In this document: positions 1 to 11,095 of the stretch, in pieces
Numbering within the stretch: position 1 is the first letter of the stretch
Layout: the number at the start of each line of letters is the position of its first letter
Assembly: GCA_964017235.1 (NCBI GenBank)
Contig: OZ024933.1
Coordinates: 9,241,962 to 9,305,961 of the forward strand
DNA from: Sabellastarte sp. h YS-2021
Lineage: Eukaryota > Annelida > Polychaeta > Sabellida > Sabellidae
Length of the DNA: 64,000 nt
Reading direction: 5' to 3'
Translations under genes and position numbers: made by a program
Notes under the pieces: generated by a model
What the model was told of the DNA's origin: nothing
Databases searched by the model: none
Seen by the model: only the letters and a program-made list of their open reading frames with translations

Positions 1-740
1 GGTCGATTCAGGCCAGATTCTCATCACAAACAAAGTAATTGAAACAAAATTATGGTATTGTTATTGTTTCTTGTGACATCAATATCATTGTTAAATCAGT
101 ACTTAATTGCTCATTTATTGAAAACTTCATAAAGTCTGGTTGGTTTAATACCTGTACCTATTTTTAAGAATTAGTTGAAAACTTTATCACTGTAAAAACT
201 GCGTAATGTGGTTTTATGAGAGTCTGAAATATTTGAACATATCTAATAACAATGATGACAAATTTGGGTTTGTAACAAAAATTCAAACATCACTGCCCCA
301 TTGTTTATGCCTTCAAATGTCATAAAATATGACACTTTGGCTATAGGTACCACTCCCCTTCCAAAGTAATTGGCAAGATTAAGTGTCCCACAGAATTTAT
401 CATAAGCAGTCGGAGACCACTATGTTTGAACAAACACTTTATTGTGGCTGAAATGAGTATGGTTCTAATCTTTTTGTTTTTAAAGGAAATTGAAGTATGA
501 TACTGATATGTTAATAACCACAGTTAAGAATTCGATTTCACCAATGATATGGAGACATAATTTCAGAAAGAACTTGAACAAACTGTGACTATTTAACTTC
601 TATGTAGGGTTTATTACTTTTCCATTCCATTTTTCCACAAACAACCCAAGTCAGAAGAAACCCGTTCTGTCAATTACTTCACATGAAACAATGTTTATGA
701 TTATTTGTTCTTCACACTGAAATACCCAACCAATATTGCA
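1..740. other. Non-coding AT-rich stretch
   Basis: I see no convincing exon, repeat or element border here. Both strands are rich in stops and the sequence is of ordinary AT-rich intergenic or intronic character. Confidence 0.4.
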
Positions 741-744
741 ATTG

Positions 745-990
745 AGATATCAAGCATATACCAATGTTAGTCATGTCTTCCGGAATCTCTTGGTCGACTC
801 TGGAGACTATGATGTCTATGAACTCAAGTGGTGAAAAAACGTACTTTGAGACAAGCATTCCCATAGGTCTTAAACAGTTATCAAAGAACCAGTGATGTAA
901 TTTGGTACATCATAGAATGCATGAACAAAGCTGTCCTCAATTTTATTAATCAGTTCATCGAACCCAAAGTACAGGAAAACCTTCATTGTT
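745..990 (-). pseudogene. Coding-like relic of unknown family
   Basis: The minus strand reads as protein-like text in two adjoining frames: first a stretch containing FGFDELINKIEDSFVHAFYD, then one containing KLHHWFFDNCLRPMG and VFSPLEFIDIIVSRVDQEIP, with a frame change between them near 880. The residue mix (Trp, paired acidic residues, few low-complexity runs) is unlike the AT-rich background. I do not recognise the family. It could be a decayed transposase, a piece of a host gene, or two exons of one gene. The neighbourhood gives no further support. Confidence 0.25.
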
Positions 991-1002
991 AGCTGCGTTT
1001 TT

Positions 1003-1497
1003 GTGAATTTTAATTCATCATATCACAAAGCAAGATACTACACATTTTCAACATGTGTAGAATGTATAATTAATCAGAACTACATTTCAAGAAAGGGTAA
1101 CAGTAAACTTATGAATGTGTCTGGATGCATGCCTCCTGATAGTTTATTTCTTGAACAAAGGACTTGGGACAAAGCAACACAACACACTGCTTCAAGTAAA
1201 TCAAGACACAAAGTAGGATATATATATATATTTGCTTCTCAAGTCCTGGACAGATTTTGTGGTGCTACATGGAGTGAAATTGTTTATGTACTTTCCATTT
1301 CGGCTGCTCAAGGACTCAGCAACTCATTCAGTACAGTTAAGACTAGAAATCTATGCATACAAGTTGTAGCAAAATCTATCTGGTTAACAATTCATAATAT
1401 AAACCTGATTTATCTTCATATTGCAATTTTTTATAACATCTCCTGTTGCATTACCCAGAGTTTAAGATCAAAGTGCCTACAATTTAACTTTAGTTAA
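1003..1497 (+). CDS. Long open frame, probably not a gene
   Basis: An ATG-started frame of 164 codons. It has no signal peptide, no recognisable domain and no repeated motif; a stretch of TA dinucleotides lies inside it and is read as Tyr-Ile. The length is unusual for this AT-rich sequence, which is the only reason to list it. I infer chance openness or a decayed element rather than a functional gene. Confidence 0.12.
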   Translation: MNFNSSYHKARYYTFSTCVECIINQNYISRKGNSKLMNVSGCMPPDSLFLEQRTWDKATQHTASSKSRHKVGYIYIFASQVLDRFCGATWSEIVYVLSISAAQGLSNSFSTVKTRNLCIQVVAKSIWLTIHNINLIYLHIAIFYNISCCITQSLRSKCLQFNFS

Positions 1498-2205
1498 CGA
1501 TTTGATTGTATGGTAGGCTGTTCATGGTGCATATTTTTATCCAATCCTATGTTGTCGTAACGTCACTATCAGGTTTGGAAGAGTTGGGGCAGACTTGACC
1601 AAGGTGAGTCAATCCAAGCATATATCTTAACTATGTTTATTACACATATCATCAATCACACATCAACAGCTCCCTGGCTGGTTTACAAAGTCACCCTATG
1701 CTCATGCCTATATCAAACACCCATAAATACATAATCATTTCTAATAGTATTTTGAAAAAAATAAGATTATATAAACACAAACATTACAGTGAGCAACAAA
1801 TATTTAAATGAAATAAAACTGTAGGGCTCACAGTCACAATAACCAAACAAGTTCTGACAATGAACATATCAAGCATATAGTGCTGACAAATCATTCATAA
1901 ATATAATTAAATAAATTTCAGTATTTAGTTGACATAAATCAAATATAATTTTATCACAACTAGTGATATCACAGCCAGTGGTTAACTAAAACATGTTCAC
2001 AACTACAAAGCCCTTACTGGTTACAAGTCAGCATTCCATTTAATCATATACCAAATAACACTCACCTGCACCGACCAACAAACTAGCACACGAGCAACTC
2101 TCAACAAAACACAATCTCAAAAGATTGACCCTCCAACTGATCTCTTTTAAATCATACAAAACAATGACATTGTGCCATTAGCAATTTCTGTTAACTGCAA
2201 AAGCA
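1498..2205. other. Non-coding stretch before the Penelope-like cluster
   Basis: No exon or element border is supported. The end of this stretch, from about 2190, shares short words with sequence near 8178 and with the reverse complement of about 6120, so it probably belongs to the flank of the retroelement. Confidence 0.35.
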
Positions 2206-2209
2206 GACA

Positions 2210-2575
2210 GGAATATTTAAGGAAAATAAGGGTAATGTCCAGAGTGTGAAGGGATATCAATGGAACATTTTATTAAATAAATAGATAAATGTCTATTGGA
2301 TGTATATCCCCAATATTCCACATCCACTATGTCTCTCTCATCTTTCTATGTTCAGATTTGGGAGTGTTATACTTGAGGGAACACCATTCCAGCAGAGGAA
2401 ATTGCATGTCCCTGACTGAATGACCCTTCTCAGTAAAGTGTTTAGAGACTGGGGTAATTCTAGTTTCCGTGGGTTTAGAGACTGACAGTTAGTCTTCATA
2501 AATTCTTTTTCTGAACGGTCTCCCTGTTTCCCCCACATAGTATTTATCACACTTTTTACAAGTGATTAAGTAAAA
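2210..2575 (-). mobile_element. Inverted 3'-end fragment of the Penelope-like element
   Basis: The minus strand carries the GIY-YIG endonuclease end and 3' untranslated region of the same PLE that lies at 2605-6130 on the plus strand. The untranslated part (2225-2340) is nearly the reverse complement of 6005-6130, and the coding part matches the region around 5800-6010. The two pieces therefore form a tail-to-head inverted pair at the 5' border of the main copy. Inverted or tandem partial copies at the 5' end are a known habit of Penelope-like elements and arise during target-primed insertion. No complete open frame is present. Confidence 0.75.
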
Positions 2576-2604
2576 TTGATAAAATAACAGAAAAAAAAAA
2601 AACA

Positions 2605-2930
2605 AAATTTTATCTGAAGGATTCCCCATAGATTATTAATTACCACTTAATAATATTTTGTCGAATACTTACACCTTGCAGATTATTAAAGTGCAATAAA
2701 GTGCAGACAGCAACGGTGCAAATTAGCGGTGCAATTGCATTTCCCAAAAAGTACCTTAGGGGGTAGGGTTACATACACTCTCCAGCCTTTGATGAGACAG
2801 ATTACTTACACTGTCCGAATACAGTAGTGACTAGTTATCACATACAGTATCAGACAAATAACACATCTCAAGTTAATCAAAGTGACTTTACACTGTGACA
2901 CTTTACACACTTCTGAAATTTTTGTGTGTT
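2605..2930 (+). repeat. PLE head repeat, copy 1 (pseudo-LTR-like)
   Basis: This segment is closely repeated in direct orientation at 7845-8180 and, more diverged, at 13395-13620. It contains the palindromic word GGTGCAATTGCA, a shared GGGTAGGGTTAC block, and near 2788-2830 the word TTGATGAGACAG followed by CTGTCCGAA, which resembles the stem II region of a hammerhead ribozyme. It immediately precedes the first open frame of the PLE, as expected for the pseudo-LTR of these elements. Confidence 0.65.
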
Positions 2931-5739
2931 CAACATGAGTGTGGCCTCATTAATTGCAAGTCACAGTACCCTGCTTACTGTCTTCTCCAAAGTAGACTTA
3001 CAGTCAGATAACTTGGAGGCACCAGGATCAGATACTCCCTTTCCTTCTGAAAGACTCTCTGATGAAACCATCAATGTGTTAGTGGCAGCCAATCAAATCC
3101 TCAGTACTAACCCACAAAGGCAGAAAGGGAACAAGATACCCAGAAATTAACAGCCTGGCACCTCCAGAGAACCAGTCCCAGAGTCCAAGCCAATTTACCT
3201 GAGACTCAAGAACAGTCATAGGAAAAAGATTGCCTTAGCTAGCCAAATTAGTAAGATGCACAGTGAGCTTCTGAAGAATATCTACCCAACTAGTGTGGAA
3301 TTTAAATTTAATGTCAACAAGAGTAAAAGTGATGGAGTTCAAAAGTGCATGGTCTACTATCATTAAAGAATGCAAACAAAAACTCACCAAAGTCTTGTTG
3401 CATGATATTTTCTCAAAGAGCTCACAAGTCAAAGATAACATCAGTAAAGATTTCCTGTTGTTAGAAGAAATACTCACCGCAACACAACTGAAAGAGATCA
3501 AAGATTCTCTCAAAATCAGGTGCACCAACATTACACCCACGTATACTCTGAAGGCCAAAAGGCAATATGAGTCCAAAAGATCAAATCAGGAACAACAGAC
3601 CAAATGAAGGATGGTTGTCCCACAGCGAAGAAAGAAAGACAGAGAGCCTGAGTTACAGAAACTCATAACACAGCTCAAGAAAATCTTGAAATAACTCTCA
3701 AAGTTTTTTAAATAGCATTACACTTATAAAATATTTTTATACTACATTTGTGTACATACACCTTTCTTCACACCACTTCATCATAGTGGTGCAATTGCAC
3801 TTTTAATAAAGTACCTTATGAACACTTTTAGTCTTAATCTTGGATAAAACAAATTTAACATGGCTACTAAGCAAAAGATTGAATTAGCTTCATTAAGTGC
3901 CACATCAGGCATCTTGCCTACATACACTAAATTTGAAAGCTACATAGACAAAAATGTGATCAATCTATCGAATGTTCAGTTAAGTGAACACCAAGTCAGG
4001 GCCTTGGAAAAATGGCTCACATTTTGCCCAACACCGGGGCATCCTGACAAATCCAGGATTTGGGATGACTTCAAGAATTCCATAGGAGATTACAGCTAAT
4101 GCAATTCTTCTCCGATACTTAACATTCACTTCCTAAATGAAAATGCTAAGACCTCTGATCAAGCAAAAACTCTAAGTGATCCATATAAAGAGAGCCATTC
4201 TAAATTCAAAAATAAATCATCATGGGCACCAAACCCTCCAAACAAAACTCTGGAGGTGTTCAAAAGGGCGTTCAAAATGAATCTCGTACAGGCTAAGATA
4301 CCCCCAAGCCAAAAAGACATCCTTACCAAACAAGAAAGACTAGGGCTACCAGAATTAGCTAACAACCTAAACATTGTCATTAAGAAGGCTGACAAAGGTT
4401 CTGCAGTAGTTGTCATGCAAACTACTAATTACCTATGGGAAGGATATAGGCAATTAAGTGACAAGGAGTTCTACACCAAACTTAAGGAGGACCCCACTTT
4501 AGATATCTCAGAAAAGATATGTAAAGTTCTCACTGAGATGAAAAATCTGAAGATAAACACTGAAAAGAATTTTGACTATCTTAATGTAAAACACCCCAAA
4601 GCTGGGAGGAATACATCCCACATGTAATATCAGCAAAGTTGTGAATGCACATATTAAAGATTATGTCCCTAAGACAAAATCTTATGTAAGGGACACCCAA
4701 TCTTCATTAGTAGACTGAAGGAATTGGGCAAAATCCCTCAAGGAGTGCCATTAGTCACCCTGGATGTGTCATCCTTATACACCAATATTCCAAACCATGA
4801 AGGAATATTAGCGATAGCAGCTCAACTAAGGAAGGATAGGACTAAGGACCCAATTACTCCTTACATCCTTATATGGGTACTGCACTAACACCCAATTATG
4901 CTAATCTATTCATGGATAGGTTCAAAGCTAGTGCCCTCAAAATTGGGACAAACAACTTCTCATATGGCTTAGGTTCATAGATGACATATTCATGATCTGG
5001 AATCATGGTGAATCAAAACTCAAAAAGTTCCTGGAATACCTTAATAACATCCATGACAAGATTATATTTACTCATGAATTTAGTAAGAATCTATCAATTT
5101 TCTGGACACTACAGTGAGAATTGACACCACAAGAGAGCTATACACAACACTGTATGAAAAACCTACGGACACACATCTGTACTTACACTACACTTCTGCA
5201 CATCACAAGCCTTGCCACATAAAATGTCCCTGTGGACAATTCCTAAGGATACATAGGATTTGTTCCAAAAATGAAGATTTTATTCACCATGACATAAAAT
5301 TGACTGGATACTATCTGAATAGAGTGTACCCATTTAGGGCCCTCAAGAAACATATGCTCAAGACAAGTGCTTTCACACAAGATGAATTATTACTAGTCAA
5401 ACGAAAGAAACCTTTGACACAGATGTCATGGTCACCACTTACAACCCAAATAACCCGGACATTAAAGGGTTCATTCATAAGAACTGGAATATTACTGAAC
5501 ATAGTAATGACTGTTCAAAAACATTCAAGGATAAACCCCTAGTTGGTTACAAAAGATTACCTAACCTTAGGAACTTACTAACCAAGGCAGAAATAGCCTA
5601 CCCACCCACTACACAAGACAAAAGTGTTATCAAACCCACAATATGCACCAGACTCGGTACATGCAATTACTGTCCACTGATCACTAATATTAGTGAAGTA
5701 TAGTGCAAAATCACACACAAAATTACCAAAATCTCAAAA

Positions 5740-6009
5740 GTGCCCAAACACATAACTTGTGAATTAATTGATATCATTTACTTAATCACTTGTAAAAAGT
5801 GTAATAAATACTATGTGGGGGAGACAGGGAGACCGTTCAGAAAAAGAGCTAATGAACACAAACTGTCAGTCTCTAAACCCAAGGAAACTAGAATTACCCC
5901 AGTCTCTAAACATTTTCCTGATAAGGGTCATTCAATCAGGGACATGCAATTTTCTCTGCTGGAATGGCGTTCCCTCAAGTATAACACTCCCAAAAACATA
6001 GAAAGATGA
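5740..6009 (+). CDS. GIY-YIG endonuclease domain of the PLE
   Basis: The frame contains DIIYLITCKKCNKYYVGETG, where the ITCKKC and YYVGETG blocks are the GIY-YIG core as found in Penelope-like elements, followed by RPFRKRANEHK (the catalytic Arg helix) and, near the end, PVSKHFPDKGHSIRDMQF with the conserved His/Gly region. The domain nicks the DNA target for priming. It ends shortly before the element's 3' untranslated region. Only the last exon-like block of the element is intact in one frame. Confidence 0.85.
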   Translation: MPKHITCELIDIIYLITCKKCNKYYVGETGRPFRKRANEHKLSVSKPKETRITPVSKHFPDKGHSIRDMQFSLLEWRSLKYNTPKNIER

Positions 6010-6130
6010 GAGAGAAATGGTGGATGTGGAATATTGGGGCTATACATCCAATAGGCATTAATCAATTTATTTAATAAAATTTTCCATTGATGTCCCTTCA
6101 CACTCTGGACATTACCCTTATTTTTCTTGT

Positions 6131-6437
6131 CTGTCCATGGAACCTATTAAATAAACAGGGTATTAATTACTACAATTAATAAAAAATGATTTTAGACCAA
6201 TTACAAACCCATTTTATAGTGTAAACCAATCAATACATGATTCAGCATAAATGGGTTTTTACATATTTTGTGACATCATTAAGAAACTCATATGATGTAA
6301 TAAGTCATCGTTCAAAAGTAATATGACATCACAAACATAGTAACCAATTCATTTTTGCTATAGAGTCACTGAGAGAGTGAACCAAGTGCACAAGTTAGAA
6401 TTCTGATGATTATCTCACTACATTCTTACCACTCAAT
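6131..6437. other. Non-coding spacer after the PLE
   Basis: AT-rich sequence with a few short repeated words (ATGACATCA type near 6290-6325). No coding or element border is supported. Confidence 0.35.
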
Positions 6438-7224
6438 ATGGATAAAGCAAAGTTCTTATGCGCTTTTTGTAATAAAGGGTTCACTTGCAATTGCCTCCTT
6501 AAGGAGATACAAACAGAACATTCATTTTAATTCTAAATATAATTGCATCTCAAACAAGAAAGTCTACACAAGGCATAAATATATTATTTAACACTCAAAG
6601 GTGTGTTTAATTGAAAAACTGGAAGGAGGAAATCACTATTGACCTGACACAGAAGGCACCAAGCACCTCTACTGATATGACTATGATAGCCTCTGACCTA
6701 GCACTGAGTGAATGTGAAACTTCTATCACTGAAATTGAAGTAGAAGTTATGAATGATCATTTGACCACTTTGATTACCAAGAACCAGATCAGAAGCGTGT
6801 CAACCAATACTGAGTCAAGCAGTCTGTCCACCTGTGATAAAGCCACACAGACAGAGCAGAGCCATTGATTGTCTTCATCCCTGACAAGATAATCACCTTT
6901 AAGGATGGACTCCAAAAAGACTCCAAAACTTTCCAAAAATCCCTACAGATTTTTGTTGACACAGTGGGCAATGATATAGTGATGACTAGACTGAATTTGA
7001 GCACCCCCAAATAACCCACCAGTCAAATTGGATTGCTCAAATTCAACCTAGCGCGTCTGAAGCAAACCAAATTAGGTTCCCTTATGCTGAGGATGAAAAT
7101 CAAGAGATGATTTCCATCTGTGCAAGAAAACCAACTAGGCCATCATTGATAATTCCACAGAAGATCAGAGCACAATTTAAGGTTCCTAAAATTGACCAAC
7201 CAGGAACATCAAAAGACGCCTGAG
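6438..7224 (+). pseudogene. Decayed transposon-like ORF with zinc-finger start
   Basis: The segment begins with an ATG at 6438 and reads MDKAKFLCAFCNKGF, a C2H2-type knuckle (C-x2-C then F) in which the first zinc-binding His position is not conserved. After a stop, coding-like text resumes at 6611-6868 with an acidic Ser/Thr-rich region ending CDKATQTEQ, and again to about 7222 with the basic segment ARKPTRPSLIIPQKIRAQ and the closing PGTSKDA. I infer one decayed protein of roughly 240 residues from a mobile element, lying between the PLE and the second head repeat. The family is not recognised; it may be an accessory ORF of a related PLE or an unrelated insertion. Confidence 0.35.
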
Positions 7225-7844
7225 TTTATTAGTATCCATAGATACTAAATAAATTAAAATTTATTACAGACATAACTTGTAAAATTAAAACAACATTTCA
7301 TTGTATTGATTAGTTATTTTATTATACACACACACCCACACACAGTAATAAATTTCATACATATTTATTATTTATAATCACATATAAATAATATGTGAAG
7401 AAATATATTTAAAAATCTATGAATATCATCATGTGATTTTACTATCTTTGTGTATTTATAATTGATCAATGTGTAATAAGCTGAGCTATTAAAAAACCAT
7501 TAAGTTCTAGATCACCAAATCAGAAACCCACACTTGTTTGATTCCCCTGGCCACAGCTTTCATGATAAAATGCAATCATGTCACCCCATCACCAGCAGTA
7601 TCACCATCACCCATATGGTTATTGCTGAGTAAGATGATAATCCAACTCCAGATGTATTTGACATATTGAACATCAGTAAGTCTCTCCCACACACCAATCT
7701 GTAAAATGTGTACATAACACTAACATTAACACACTTCATGTGAGGGTACATAATGAGACATTCAGTATCTGGAAGTGAAAATATCCTACAGAAATGGGCA
7801 ACAATACAATCCACTATAAGTATTTCATCCATAAATAAAATATC
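7225..7844. other. Non-coding stretch with a CA-rich microsatellite
   Basis: AT-rich sequence with an imperfect (CA)n run at about 7326-7346. Nothing else is supported. Confidence 0.45.
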
Positions 7845-8180
7845 GAAAAAAATTATCTGAAGGATTCCCATTGGTTATTAATTACCACTTAATACTATTT
7901 CTCAAATACTTACACCTTGCACATTATTAAAGTGCAATAAAATGCACTCACCACCAGTGTAATTTAGAGGTGCAATTTGCACTTACTAAAAAGTGCCTTA
8001 TGGGGTAGGGTTACAAAACTCTCAAGCCTCTAATGAGACAGATTACTTATACTGTCGAAATGCAGTAGTCACTAGTTATCGCATACAATATCAGGCAAAT
8101 AACACATCTAAAGTTAATCAAAAATGACTTTACACTGTGACACTTTACACACTTCTGAAATTTTAATTTTGTGTGTTAGA
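7845..8180 (+). repeat. PLE head repeat, copy 2, hammerhead-like
   Basis: A direct repeat of 2605-2930, clear over its full length. Near 8025-8062 it holds CTAATGAGACAG, a ten-base loop, then CTGTCGAAATGCAG: an ACAG/CTGT stem II between a near-perfect CUGAUGAG box and a CGAAA box. This is the core order of a hammerhead ribozyme, with one change in the first box. Hammerheads are established in the pseudo-LTRs of Penelope-like elements. No PLE coding sequence follows, so this is a solitary head copy. The stem I pairing could not be settled by eye. Confidence 0.6.
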
Positions 8181-9368
8181 CAGGAATATTTATCTTCGTG
8201 TTTAAACAAAACACGATTCTTGCTAACACTCATGATTTGTGGCCATGCTACCACACCTATTTCTGTAATTTCATATTCAGATATTGCCCTTGCCCTAATA
8301 GAATTAAATCAGCCATCAAACCAGGAATTGTGCATCATTATTAATTTACAAGTTATTTATATTTTTATGGAATGGTACCATCTTTCTACAAGCTATTTTT
8401 GTTTTTTTTGTGATATTAACATATTTAGAGCATGAAACTCAATTCTAGGTTTCGATTACTTCCAGGCTCAGAATGCTTTCCCTTCCTCCTGTATTCAAGT
8501 CCTTCATATTTTCGTGACATTGACATTTTCCTGTCGTCCACAAGAAAATCACAGTTTACATAAAATCAGCCTCTTATGCCTTCCACACCCCAGATTAAAG
8601 ACAAACGGCACCATTTCCCTTTTCAGTTATTTAGTGCAAGCATGTGACAAGTCCAAAATTGATATTGTGTACGAAATGGTATTTTTAGTAGCTTATTTTG
8701 ATTTTCTTAGATTACCCAGTCAAGCTCTTTCCCTTTTTCCGCTCCCGCTCAAGTGTTACACATCTCTTCCCTCCCATTCTGTCCTCTATTCCCGTGTCTG
8801 CCATCAAAGCCCTCCCCTTTTATATTGTGCTCCCTTCCCGGCTGTCAGTGAAACTGCCAGACATTCGGCTTTTGGCTTTCCTAGTGAATAAATATCCTTT
8901 CACGAGTTATGTATCCTTGTTTTACTACACTAAAATCCCAGAAGTAGAATATGTTGTCTACATTTGATCAATGTTAACATTTCTCATCTGTATTGAGTTA
9001 TCGCCATCAAGACAATCCTTGTAAACTTGCATTAGGCATTACGCAAGTGTGTTTCACTGTGTGATTACGCCATCTTCTTGAAAACAACGAAAACAAAAAA
9101 AAATCTGTGAAAATATTTAAGTTTTTTATGCTAACTACATAACCTTGATATAATTGTTGTTTTCTTTGTAAATAGATAAAAAGTTCAGAACAACATAAAT
9201 ACTTTTGGAGAACGATATGAAAATTAAAAATTTGTTTCTTGTGGATATTGTCTCAATTGAATATAAATACAGCACACCTATTAAGTAAAATTCAGTGAAC
9301 TCGACATTCATAAACTTCTAGTTTTTTATGTTAGAATCATGTGCAAGCTTTTTAATTTTAGCTCAAAT
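8181..9368. other. Non-coding; GC-richer block with a TATA-like word
   Basis: From about 8460 to 8900 the base composition is richer in C (plus strand) than the surroundings. On the minus strand the word TATAAAAGGGG lies at about 8817-8827, a good TATA-box match, but no clear first exon follows it. Overlapping open frames on the plus strand are C-rich and have no recognisable domain. No gene is claimed. Confidence 0.3.
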
Positions 9369-9691
9369 CTAAGCTACAAAGAAATCAGGGAAAACATTCT
9401 GACTTTCTAAGTCTGCCAAATAAGTGTCAGTATTGTTTGTACATGAAGGATTCACCTCAGGTGGCTCTTGACATTGCATCATTTGATATGGAATTTGTTT
9501 GAATGACAGATCCAACCTTTCAAATAAAGTGACAATTTGTCCATCCATATGTTGCAGCATGTGATATTTTTTACAAGTTTCACAGTCTCCATGAAGTTAT
9601 TATCTGCACTTTTTGCATCACATTTATCAGGCCCAGATAACATGCTAACAATAGTAAACGTAAGCAAAATACACATCAGGGATAGTGTCAT
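9369..9691 (-). pseudogene. Possible small secreted protein gene with a frame break
   Basis: On the minus strand an ATG at 9691 begins MTLSLMCILLTFTIVSMLSG, an excellent signal-peptide shape (short N-region, hydrophobic core, small residues), followed by DKCDAKSADNNF. Protein-like text then continues in another frame from about 9590, with CETCKKYHMLQ and a predicted helix ending FERLDLSFKQIPYQ, to a stop at 9369. There is no GT-AG intron that would explain the change of frame, so this is a frameshifted pseudogene or a sequence error in a gene of about 100 codons. Three or four Cys and an amphipathic helix suggest a secreted factor. Family unknown. Confidence 0.35.
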
Positions 9692-10475
9692 AATAATATT
9701 GCCATGTTAAAAAAGTGTTTTGCCTAACAAACTAGATAGTGCAATCTGCATCTTTAATTTTTGCAATGTGAACCATGGTATGCAATTATAGTAAAAAAAT
9801 AATAAGCTGAACATCATGTACCTGTACTTGATTTTGAGATCTTGCCCCGTATACCCAGCTGTTACAATATGCCATAACTGTTACGATTGGTCCTTTTGGT
9901 GTATATATTACTGAGATAAAACTTGGTGATATCATTATTGTTGCTCCCACCACCTGTGTTATGCATTCCACCATCTTGGCCAAAAACTGATTGGATCTGC
10001 ACAGATAAGCAAGCATTCAATGAGGCAGGATTGTTAACATTAGTACAAAAATATGTACATTGTAAAACATTACTGTTATCTACAACAGATTCAGAAACAC
10101 GATTATTATCCAACTTACTAGTGACTATTGTAGTTATCCTTTGTCTGGTTTTCAAGATATAACTTACAAAATTGACCACTAAAATATTGTTAACATATAA
10201 TTTATTGTTGCTTAAGTCTTGATTCTGCCTTCTACTGTGTCTAGTTGGTTGCTGGCGCACTTAAGTAGTAGATACAGATACTTATCCTGTTCTCTGTTCT
10301 TGAAATTATATTTATCTTTGGAAAGGCTGGCTGTTCTATCCTTTTACTCACAAAAACTTATATTTAATTATATTTGTACTGTCCGTGATGTCCATCATGA
10401 GAGAAGCCCCTTCATTATAATAACTTCTTTTGTAAAACAGACAGTGAATTGACTGTGACAAATTTGTGACACACT
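9692..10475. other. Unassigned stretch with overlapping open frames
   Basis: Both strands are open over 9862-10260. The minus frame is polar and Asn-rich (NTGGGSNNNDITK); the plus frame 9923-10162 starts with a hydrophobic segment and ends with another. Neither shows a known domain or convincing splice borders, so no gene is called. Confidence 0.25.
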
Positions 10476-11095
10476 TGTTACAACCATTAATGTATCAATA
10501 ACCAATAATGTATCATTGTGTGTAAATTGTCACACATATTTAAAGGATTAATTGCAGTCATTGTTGCTTTGAAAATGCTTGTGGATGATCTGAAGTACAG
10601 AGACCTATGGTTTATTTACTTATATATCAAGCAGCTGATTCAGTAAGCAGGTTTAACAGTAGTATAATGAGAGAATTTCATATTGTCGCATGTGACCCAT
10701 TTTTGAAGGTAATCAAAGACTTGTAACAAATCTTTGCTTATCACACTATCCCGGATCTATCAAACTACAGTTTTATTTATGGTCTGAGGTTAAACCTTTA
10801 CCCCAGATGCTGGTTGGTAAGCTTCATTTATTTTTAATGCTAACACCCTTAATTGTGTTCAGTTGAAAACCTTATATGAAATATTTTCTAATACATTAAT
10901 GGTTGATACATTATTGCCGCTTACTTGTCGATACGTTATTGGAGCAAGTGATTTTTACATTAATGGTTAGAGAATTGATACATTGATGGTTAATTTTGAT
11001 ACATTATTGGTTGATTATACATTATTGGTCAATTTTTGTTATATTATTGGTTAGCTGATACATTATTGGTTATCCATTTATTAATGGCAGTAACA
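10476..11095. mobile_element. Non-autonomous DNA transposon with subterminal repeats
   Basis: The ends are inverted: TGTTAC then CCATTAAT at the left and the complement at the right (10476 and 11095), with CACT on both outer sides as a possible 4-bp target duplication. Just inside the ends the word GATACATTATTGGTTA recurs: in one orientation at 10491-10520 on the left and in the other orientation at least six times between 10893 and 11075 on the right. Multiple subterminal copies of a transposase-binding-like word are typical of non-autonomous relatives of cut-and-paste transposons. No coding capacity is present. The superfamily is not decided. Confidence 0.55.

Larger units (their letters stand above)
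2605..6130 (+). mobile_element. Penelope-like retroelement, near full length, decayed
   Basis: This element codes for a reverse transcriptase joined to a GIY-YIG endonuclease. In order along the plus strand: a 5' head repeat (2605-2930); an N-terminal open frame (2926-3600) with a helical segment around SAWSTIIKECKQKLTK; the RT N-terminal motif LTFCPTPGHPDKSRIW near 4015-4060; the segment NIVIKKADKGSAVVV near 4370-4415, typical of PLE RTs; the palm with LVTLDVSSLYTNIP near 4755-4795; the FIDDIFMIWNHG active-site block near 4975-5005; the RT thumb (5114-5540); a Cys-containing linker (CNYCPL) near 5660; and GIY-YIG at 5740-6009. The order matches Penelope/Neptune-type PLEs. The coding region is spread over several frames with multiple breaks, so this copy is not active. 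A PLE lacks a capsid; RT plus endonuclease perform primed insertion in the nucleus. Confidence 0.85.

Noticed and set aside
8514-8967. Two overlapping C-rich open frames on the plus strand
   Set aside because: They have no domain, overlap each other in different frames and appear to result from local composition.
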